Shown: positions 53,901 through 64,000 of the stretch, piece by piece
Layout of the letters: each line of letters begins with the position of its first letter
Position numbering within the stretch: the stretch's first letter is position 1
Assembly: GCA_013398295.1 (NCBI GenBank)
Contig: VZSF01009121.1
Coordinates: forward strand, 124,001-188,000
DNA: 64,000 nucleotides
DNA from: Chionis minor
Taxonomy: Eukaryota; Chordata; Aves; Charadriiformes; Chionididae
Reading direction: 5' to 3'
Notes under the pieces: model-generated
Told to the model about the DNA's origin: nothing
Database searches by the model: none
The model's input: only the letters and a program-made list of their open reading frames with translations
Translations under genes and position numbers: made by a program

Positions 53901-56900
53901 ATTTCACCGAGTGCTCAGCTTTCTGACAGCCTCTAAGCCGTGAATCAGTGCCAGCTGGGAGACCGCTCTGGAAAGTATCCATGCTACCTTTCTCTGCTCC
54001 TCGTCTCCTCCCTGTGACCCCCCCTCTCTGGGCCAGAGGAGTGCCAGGCTAGGTGAACCTTTGCTAATCCATGGTGGACCTTCAGCACACACATGTGAGT
54101 GAGACAGAAGCTGGCAGAGTTCTCCTGGGTTCTCTTAGAGTCCCTTGTCCCCCCTCCCACTGACCACAGTTGCTTGTGCCAAATTTCATTCTACCAGCCA
54201 TCAAGGTGCTCGGCACAGATGGCAGTCTGCACTTTGTGTCCTTGGGCAGCCAGGACTTTCACAAATCCTTTCTACAGCACATGCACAAACGTTGCAACAG
54301 AGCAGAGAAATAAATCTAATTTTTCTTGTCTCGGAGAGCTCCAGAGCCACTTGGACATGCTTCCTCACTTAGGACTACGCTTCAGGCTTCAGTGAACAGT
54401 CCCTTATACTAACAAATTTGTTCATGTATGCCTGGTGTACCTGTAAATTATCCTGAAGTGGGAGAATTTCTTATTTTGTGGAAAATCCCCCCAGTTTCTC
54501 TGGGATCAAATGTTATTCTCTTCCAAAAAATCTAAGATAGGACAAGAATGCCATCCCCTAGAGCATGCAGCAGTGTCAGAAGAGCGTTAACGCCAAAGGG
54601 TGTCTGTCTGCTCAGCACTCAACACCAGTTCCCATAGTGTTCTTGGAGCTGAGACTGTACAAAGTGCCGCCCTGCTTCACCAAGGCACAAGGGCTGGCAG
54701 GAATGCACCTAAAACGGGCTGCCCTGGATGCTGGCAGCCATAGGACTGTGCCGGTTCAGAGTTCAGCAGAACCCACCCTAAGCAGGGTGGCAGCGTCTTG
54801 CTGAGCACTTTGGTGGCACATCAACCCAAGCAGCCCCAACCAAGCAGCCAAGCTCACTCTTTTATGTTGCTGTGGGGTTAGGGACATCTAGACAAGTTAC
54901 AGTCACAGCAGCCACGGCAATGTTTCTGTACATTGAGGGGTTAGCCCCGTCGAGGGTCAGTGGGTGGTATTCAACCCTTCCATAGCCCTCTGTGGGAAAC
55001 CACCTCTGAGCATGGGGGTTACAGTAACAAGTCATCCCTCTTAAGATGTAGTCATCTCTCCAAAAATCATTTTGGCTTTCTGACTCACCCTTTCCGTGGG
55101 TGATTCTGATTCAGAATAGAGGAAGTGTGAAATGTATCAGCCAAAATGCGTTTTTTTTTTCTTGAGGATAAATAGAGAGTCCAGTCCCACAAAAACAGAC
55201 TGAATTTTTTTCTTGAACTATCAATAAATATTCCGAGGAAGAATCTGACTGAAAGTCCCAGAAACTGAAGTAATAAGCTTTTCTGCATAAACTGAGCTAC
55301 TAGCATGACACTGGAAGGGGTTTCAGTAATCAAGTGATACCTTGCAGCTAAATATGACTTGATTAGGTATATAATCTGGTCCAGACGAAGCTGGGAGCTC
55401 TCCCACTGTTTTATTCATGCAATTCCTACATGCAGACATTGGGTCACTGATTCTGTATTCTGATGCAAAACGGCACAATAAAGACACAGCTTGTAAAGAG
55501 TCAGTTACAGAGGACAGGTGTTAATCTTGATATTACAGACTGATTTTCAGCAATGACTTCAAAAGCTTAACATATGCATATGGGGTACCTCAGATGAATG
55601 AAACACTAAGCACTGGGACAATTTTCCAGAGAAACAATTCCAGGAGGGATCTGACTCACCCACCCTACTTGGCGCTACGGGAATATTTTTTAGATTTAGG
55701 GATGCAGCACAGCCCAGTTGTTAGGAAATGGTCCAGGGAGTCACTCTCATTGCTTCACATGAGGACATACCACAGTCTAGCCCTGAAGTCAGTTTTGTTT
55801 GAATAAAAAACCTCAGGGTCAAAGTCTGCCAGCCACCTTGCTTGCCACCCACTTACAGAGAAAGGTATGGATCAGGATGGGTTAATGTGACAGAATTGGA
55901 CCATAAATTAACTTCTGATGTACTAAAATGTTCTAGTCTAAACAAAAGTCTTCCAGGGACTCTGGCAAGGGCGACGCAGAGGCACTTTCTAAATGCAATA
56001 ATCAGTAATAGAGAAACATAATTTGGGGTTCCTGAAATCTGATGCTTGAATTTGTCTCCACAGCTAGAAGTTCAGGAAACTGAAACAAGCTCAGTTCAAA
56101 GGAAAAGAACTTTCTAATCACCCTATATAGGATTATTTAAGATCCTTTTCCTTGCCTCCTACATGATATATTCCTTTATATTATCACAGAATCACAGAGT
56201 CATTGGGGTTGGAAGGGACCTCTGGAGTCCAACCCCCCTGCCAGAGCAGGTCCACCTACAGCGGGTTGTACAGGATGGCATCCAGGCAGGTTTGGAATGT
56301 CTCCAGAGTCGGAGACTTCACCACCTCTCTGGGCAGCCTGTGCCAGTGCTCTGCCACCCTCAAGGTAAAGAAGTTCCTCCTCATGTTTAAGTGAAACTTT
56401 CTATGTTCAAGTTTGTGCCCATTACCTCTTGTCCTGTCACTGGGCACCACAGAAGAAAGACTGGTCCCCTCCTCCTGGCACCGTCCCTGAAAGTATTTAT
56501 AAGTATTGATGAGATCCCCCCTCAGTCTTCTCTTCTCCAGCCTAAAAAGACCCAACTCCCTCAGTGTTTCTTCATGTGTAGATCCTACTTGGCTGGAGAC
56601 AATAAAACCAAACAAACCATGACATCTTGTTGGGGTAGACAAACATCCTTCCAGTGTTGTCCTGAACTCTATGACACATTGTCACAAAACTGCAGCTCTG
56701 ACACTGCAGGTATGTAGCTCTGGAGTAAAAGACTAAAACCACATCTCCTGTGTCTCTTAAGTATCAAACACATAGTGTCAGATTAGACATTTCCTTGGAA
56801 ATCAGAGTATGTGAGTCAAATTTCATCTTTGGATGCAATGCTGCAAAACAGTCATGACAAAGCAAAGAGGTAAACAAGTTTTCCAATGAAGTTTATAGTG

Positions 56901-59900
56901 TGTATTACTTATTGGAAAATTTAAAACCGTAATTCAATAGCTACATTATGTTCTGCTGTTCATGTAAACGAATTAAGACCTTACACAGTCTTCATTCTCC
57001 TGGCTTAAGTAACGGACTGACTGTTGAAAAAAAAGGCCTTTTACCAGGTATGAACTTACCAGAAGACCTGAGAATGCTTCAGCCTTCCCAATGGCACTGC
57101 CTGGAACAGCATGTGCCCTCCAAGTCCCATGCCTTACCCACCTAAGTCCCATTCCCCTTTCCCCATGTGTTCTCCATGCTGAAGCTCCTGTGGTTTTAAA
57201 CAGTGATTTAAAGCAGGTTATATAAGAATAGCTGTACTGGGGCAAGAGGAAGATTTATTCAGTTCAATATCCTGTCTCTGGCCAAAAGCAAATATCTAGC
57301 AAATGGTATAAAAAAACCCCCACTAACCACATTGTGGCAATTTGTCAGAACACTTTCCAGTCTTCAGGGGCTTCATGAGCCAGACTTTGTGTCCTCAAAT
57401 GTAATAGCTCTTCATGGATTTCTCTTGAACTACTTTTCTTGTTCCTCTTGAATTCTGGTAAACTTGAAACATCTGGAACTGCTCCACAGTTTAAATTCAT
57501 ATTGGGTGAAGAACCATTTCCTCTTCTATATTTTAAACCTACCATATAAGCAAGAGATTCCTATCCATCCTCCTCATAGCATTTATTAGTTTATGGATTT
57601 CTGTTGTATTTTCCCTTCATTTGCTGGTTTTTACAGGCTGAAGAATCCCGACTTATTTGTTCCTTGCATGGAAGCCACTTATGGGAATGATCAAAATGAA
57701 GCGTGTCTGAATCTTTTCCAATGGCACTGGGGACAGCTGAGGAGAGCAGACTTCTGCACAGTATTCAAGGTGCAGGTGATGCATGGGTTTGTTTATACAA
57801 TAGCATCACAATGTTTTGTTCCTTTTATGTCTTTCTTAACAACTGTTAGCATTTTGGGGTTTTTGGTGTTTAGGGTTTTTTGATTGGTACTGAGCATCAA
57901 GCTGACATTGTCACAGAATTATGTACTACAGTCCCAAGAACTCAGGCAAGAGTCAGTTTTGTCATGACCTTATAGTAGAGACCACACGAAGTGCTGGAGG
58001 TTCTAGGGTTTCTGTGGGCCTCTCGAGTACGAATGAATACTTTCCACTCAGCAATGACATATACATGGCCATAGTGCATGCGGGATGCTACATAAAGCAG
58101 AGAATAATCTGAAAAGTCAAGTATCTGTCTCACTTTGCCTTTGAAAATCATATCAGATATCCACTGTATATGGCAGCTTGTATATATTTTATTCTTCTTA
58201 AAATACAAAAATAGCATGAGCCATGTACCTTTTCCAAGTTCCACAGATAATCCAGATTTCTGGTTTTATAAGAAAGCCTTTTTCCTCTTGTCAAACATGT
58301 TGCTATGTAGCAAATTCAAATGCATTATCTAAAACAGATTTTCAACGCAAGAATTTTTTTTTTTTTTAATAATCATAAAATATCACAATTCTACACATGA
58401 TCTGTTTTTTTTCTTTCCTTAGAAGAAGAAAAATACTTTCCAAAGCAGCCAGGGAAACATGATTGTTTAAAAGGACCACAGGCAGGTATATACATACACA
58501 GCGACAGATTTATTCCTAATGGATTGAGTGGACTCTATGCTAGTCCTTTATCCATCATTACTAAACACTTAAAATTAAGAAGCAGTCCAAGATTTTAAAT
58601 GGATCTTCAAACTCCTCCAACAAGAGCCCATGAACACACCAGATGATTACTTACCTGATTATATTACAATGGAGGAGGACACAAGTCATTAAACACCAAA
58701 GTGCTTTTAAACACAATGCAGTTAACATGTCATTCCAATAAATGTTTGGCCAATTACAATATTTCAAAGCAGAGGACACAGTCTTCTGGTTTTGTGGATC
58801 ATGGGCTCTCTTTGATGTCCCACAGCTGTTCTCGCAGGGCAGCTTAGAAACAGTTCCATTTTAATCCATTCTGATTAATGCCACAAAATGAGTTTTCCTG
58901 ACACCGGTGATTTTGCTCTGCTGGGGAGTGATTGAAGAGGATAGGCTTTCATCCCAGCACAGCAGATCACTGGCAGCCTGCTGCAACAAAGAGTTAACCA
59001 TCTTCTTCAGCAAATGAGATGAAACTGTAACTTGTTTTCTTTTAATTAACTCCTCACTAGATTGCTCCAGGTCCTCCTGGCACCCCTCGGCTCCAGAGAC
59101 AATAGCAGTGCTCCCAGCTAGGGTAGGCCTTTGGAGAACTTGGGTTTCCCGGGAGTAGCTGTGCTCTGTGGGAGTCAGGTCACGCTTTTCTCACGCTGTC
59201 TGAGAACCCTCTTGGAGAGACTGATTGTGGCCACAAGGCAAGCCAAACTTATCTGAAGCCATTTAGACAGGCTCAGCACGCTGGTGAGTCAGGATGACCA
59301 GCAAAGATAACATATCAGCAAGCCACACCAACTCTGCTGTTCATAATGAATTCCTTCCTCTGGGTTTGCTTTCCACTGATTGCCCTCCTGGTTTTTCTGG
59401 GTTTAGCCTTAGGACTCCCGATTCTATTTAGTTTCTGTCCCTCTGTGGGCTTGGTTGCTCTTTTCCACACAGTGTATTCTTAGGCTGTGGGGCAAACCGC
59501 AAGGCTTATGAGTGAGCTTTTAATGCACAAGGCTGCTGTGTCAGTACACGACCATATAGGAACAGTGTTGTGGTGCCGGAGTTGGATCCGGAGAGGAGAC
59601 TGTGGTCCGGACTCCGGCACAGGCTGCTCCTGAGTGGGTGTATACACATGAGTGCACTGTACACATCCGGAGCCTTCTGTACACATTACAGCGAGGAGGC
59701 TAACACCGACAGTGGCGGGGACGGGCACCAGCCCACGTCAAATAAAAATGCAGGAGAGACTTCCAGGAAGGAAGTGAAGACAGGTACTGGAGTACAATCT
59801 GTGTGCTCCTAGAAAACTCACAAAAAACATGGAAAATATGCTTATATGGATACAAACTTACAGAAGAACATACAATTAGTAGGTAGCGTGTGGCAGCATC

Positions 59901-62900
59901 GTGTCTGGTTGGGTCTGCCATTCAGTGCGGCGGAGGGACGGAGCAGGCAGCCTGTTTGGGCACGTGCTACCACAAGTGAATAGATGAGGTTTTGGACAAA
60001 ATTTGTCATTAGTTTATAGTGGTGCAAACTTAACTTCCCTTATGACGCTGATAAAGATGAAAATAAAAACAGATGCCCAAGTTAAAGGATAATGTAGATC
60101 TGTTCGGATAAGGAAGTGTACAGTTCATTATACATAAGGAGAAGGTGTTCAGCTAGTGTGATGAATTCTCCCCACAAATCTGATACAAACCAGGTGTCTC
60201 AATCTGCTTCTGGAGGTGCATTTCTCTTCATATTGACTATAACGAGAACCTAGATGGTCAGCTTATACTCTGTGTCTAATTAATTTCAGAGGTCTGAGTT
60301 TAGCTGAGATCCCTCCTGCTGAGCATAATACAAAGTCCAGTTAAGTCAACGTTAATTTTCCCTGGGCTCTAGAACATCAAATTGAAACCTTCATAACAGC
60401 TAAAATCTTATTCTCACCTGTAAAGAGTGGACTTCAAGAAAATCAATGTGCAATTATCACTGGTTTCAAAACAATACACTGTCAATAACTGGTCCAAAAC
60501 ACATAGTCTGCAGTAACATGTTACCCTTATATTTAGGTGACAAAGACTGATTCATTCTAGTTAGTACCTTTCTTACAACATACCCTAAAATCACACCTTC
60601 AAATTAGGCTAGGTATCCTAAACAGAAAACAGAATGATATGAAAAGAGGTGAAGACTATAAACTTGGTATCATTGGCAATATCATGATTATACAATTTTA
60701 AAATGTAAGAGTTCTTATATTCCAGTTGCTCACATAAACCAGGAAAAATTAATGTTGTAATAATTATGCTCTCTTTGAGATGCCAACACATAAATATTAA
60801 TCTCTACTAGTTTAAACAACAGTTGAGGCAGTGATTAGAAAAGGATTAGAAAAGAACATCAGACTCTTCAAAAGGCAATGAAAAGCCAGGCAAGAGCCTG
60901 GTGCTCAGGCACATCCAGCAACTCTCCACATGCATTAACACCCTGTCCTGGGACCTCGGTGGATTTGCCTCCCTCCAGATTGAGATACGTCCTGTCAGTC
61001 AAATGGGCCTGTCAGCCAAATCTGCACCACAAAATGTCTGCTTAGTAGAGTGCAAAAAGCAAATTTAATCTTCTTGGGTATAGCAAAACACACTAGTGAA
61101 TATGCATATGAGGAACATTTGTTCAACTCAACTACCGAAAATCTTCTGATATGTGCCCAGCATTACAATGGGACTGGTAGTTATGCTAGTTGAGGAAGAC
61201 ATTTTAAAGGTTTAAATTCAAGTTAGGACAAAAATGTTTTTTTCAACCATTAACCATCTGTGTTTGTGTGGCTTTAAAAGCTACAGATGGCTTTAAAAAA
61301 ATAAGCCAATTTATCAGTCTGAAATGAAACTTTAATTAGATAATCTAGTTCTGCATTGCCAATATTAATTTGTAAGAACCTAATATGCACTGATACATGG
61401 GTTACTTGAATCAGACTGCAGGATTCAAAAGCGGGAATCAGTCCAGCGCTTTGAAGTCTGACAGTTTGAAGGACTGGTTTTATTTTGGATTGCTTCTTAT
61501 TTCTTCAGTTTTGGGAAAAATGAGGAATTATCTACTGCCTTTTAACTTCCTGCTCAACAGGTCAGTCAGGGACACCAAATGAAAAGACACTGAGGTATGA
61601 TATGTAATCTACCAGCAGAGAATCACGGGAAAAATTTAAGTTGTGAGGGATCTATGGAGATCTGTCTTCCAACTTCTTACTCAAACCTGAACTAACTGCA
61701 GTAATAAATCCTTTTCCTCAAGGTCTTGTACAGTGAAATTCTGAAAACCTCTGTGCATGAAAATTCCAAAGTCTCTCTTTGCAACCTATTCCAGTCCTTC
61801 AAATCTCTCACATTGAACATTTTATTTCTGTATATCCAGGCAAAATTGACCTTGCTACAACTTTCTGCAATGCCCTCTTGTCCTTTCATTTTGTACCTCT
61901 AAGAGAAGCCTGGCTTCGTCTTCTTCATACCTCCCCTCTAGGTAGTGGGAAGCAGCAACTAAAGGCCCCTTACCCTCCTCTTCTTCAGGCTAGGCATATC
62001 CATTTTATTCAGCAACCCTCTCTGTGCCATATGCACCAGCTCCCTGAGCATCTGAGGGGCCCTTCTGCAGACTCTCTACAGTTCCTTGACATCCCTTTTG
62101 TACTGGAGAGACCAAAATCAGACACCATACTCCTTATGGTAGCCTCATGAGCACTGAGCAGAGGCGAATGATCACATCCTTCAGTCTGCTGGCCACAGTT
62201 CTGTTAACAGAGCTTCAGTAGCTGCCATCATTGCTGGAATGGCCCACTGCCAACTCAGTAGTGTCAGCTTTATTAATTTAAAGACATCAAATACATCCGT
62301 TTTAATTTCCATTTTCCAGAAGCACATCGCACTAGCATCACCTGCCTTCCATCTTCATAGCTACCCCCATGACTATTACACTTTTTACCACCAGCAGGTA
62401 GCTTTCCAGTCTCTTCTGGAAGAGGACGTAGGCAAGACAAGCTTCATCAACTAGCACTGCAGTATCCAGGGATTAAACTTTCCCTGATTCTCTGGTGCTT
62501 TGATCTCTTTGATCCCAAGAGCACTTCCTTGCCCTTTGTATTATTATCAGTGCTACTATCTCACAGCCATAAGTATACCACCCTCCTTCATCTTTCAAAT
62601 CTTACTCAAGATTAGCTTCTGAAGATGGAAGGTTATCTTCAGCAGAATAAACAACAGTCTTCATGCTTTTTGGTGCTTTTTTGTACAGCTCACTGTAAAA
62701 CTAAAAGCTATAGAACATCTTAATTCTGAAAGTTTATAACACTGCTGAGTATACCAGACCCAAAGGATAACTCTATATCTATCCATACCAAAAGTAGGTA
62801 GGTTCCAATAAGCATCTTCCACAGGTAAAGCATGAAATCAGAGATAAGACTATAAAATTAATCATCCGATATTGCTGTGCAGGCAGCTCTGCAAGGTGCA

Positions 62901-64000
62901 CAAATAAACTGCTGCAGCTGAAATCCATGGCCCCAGGGTTCAGCCATCTTTTATCCAAAGTATAGCTTGATGCAGCCAGGCAGTGTAACTTCAGTTTAGT
63001 TTTACTGACAAAATTGTTGTTGAAGTGTTAAAAAGTACATGAGCTAAATATTTAAAGAAAAAAAAAAAGAAAAAATGCAAGATGAAAACACAGGTAGAGA
63101 TGTAATTTTTGAATAATAATTAGTAATAGCTAACTACTCACACATTTGAGAGTGAACGAATATAAAACCCTGAGGAAACAAAGCAGAGCACTGGCAGATG
63201 GTAACTCAGCAACAGCAAGGACAAGACAGTTTCAAGAAGCAATACAGGCCAACTCTTCCCCACTTGACTGATGACTGGGTGGCCAATAAATAATTAATGG
63301 ATACTCTTAAGCAGTGTATATTTGTACATGATAAAAAACCCTGAACAAATACAATCACAATAAGGAGGGGTTGGATAGCTGTCTTGGACAGCTTGAGACT
63401 GATATTAAGAAACTCTAGAAGCGTCTAGAAGTGAAGCAAAGATTCAGCTGGACAGGGTGCCGGTCCGTCTTGTGTAGACCATGTTTTTGCCAAGGAAGGT
63501 TGGACCAGATGATCCTTGAGGTCCCTTCCAACCTGGTAGTCTATGATTCTATGATTCAGATGTTCCTATTGACCAAAAAAAAAACCATTTTAAAAAATAT
63601 AAAAAATGTAAAAAATCACCACCAAACCCAGATGTTTACAATTCGTCTGGGCCCTTAGTGAGAAAAGCCTGTGCAAATAATGCCAGTGTCCACAGGACTT
63701 TCTCAGACAAGTTTAAGTGAATTTTTTGTTTTGTTTTGTTTTGTTTAAGTTTTGGTGGGTGGTTGAGAGTTGGGTGTTGTTTTTCAATTCCTTCTCCCAC
63801 AGTTCCTCTGTGTGCCAGGAAGACTCTTCAATCTGCTAGGTGATCAAGGAAGCGTGGTGGATACTGCCAGATATAAACTCACAAGGCTGCGCGAGAGCAC
63901 TGCCTTACCATGACACACATAAGGCTACTCCACAGTCAGAACTGCATACCTAAACCAGGCTCCCTGCTCACCCAGTACTGAGAGATCTAGTGATACAGTT

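Overview
The window reads as bird nuclear DNA. The main evidence is a set of CR1 non-LTR retrotransposon pieces carrying the avian CR1 3' tail: a (G/A)TTGGACTAGATGA-type stretch, then a CCTTCCAACC core, then one to three ATTCTATG-type octamers. Most of the sequence is moderately AT-rich, stops are frequent in all six frames, and there is no bacterial-style gene packing. Two further pieces belong to an older CR1 lineage whose copies are shared with turtles and crocodilians, which fits an archosaur genome. I cannot name the species.

I do not recognise any protein-coding gene. The longest open frames lie in GC-rich DNA at about 9.3-9.9 kb and 11.0-11.7 kb. There, several frames are open on both strands at once, as expected when GC content thins out stop codons. 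The window is best described as intergenic or intronic. A few short stretches have the form of exons (good acceptor, open frame, donor or stop); they are listed with low confidence because none matches a family I know.

Layout: 1-9.3 kb is AT-rich non-coding DNA. From 9.3 to 11.0 kb the GC content rises, leading to a clear CpG island at about 11.03-11.66 kb. The island contains a consensus splice donor on the minus strand and is followed by a C14 run. From 11.7 to 28.1 kb there is non-coding DNA with small tandem duplications and simple repeats, and no CR1 copy that I could find. From 28.1 kb onward CR1 pieces recur: 28.2 kb (+), 38.6 kb (+, old lineage), 50.5 kb (+), 56.2 kb (-), 57.2 kb (-, old lineage), 61.6 kb (-, degenerate) and 63.4 kb (+). 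Between them lie the best exon-like stretches, at 30.3, 31.7 and 58.4 kb, and several near-perfect hairpins.

Nothing here amounts to a new biological system. The items most worth testing are the CpG island with its minus-strand donor, the 63-bp phase-preserving exon-like stretch at 58.4 kb, the coiled-coil-like frame at 30.3 kb, and the GC-rich hairpin at 59.6 kb. No database search or RNA data were available, so all exon calls rest on splice motifs and reading frame alone.
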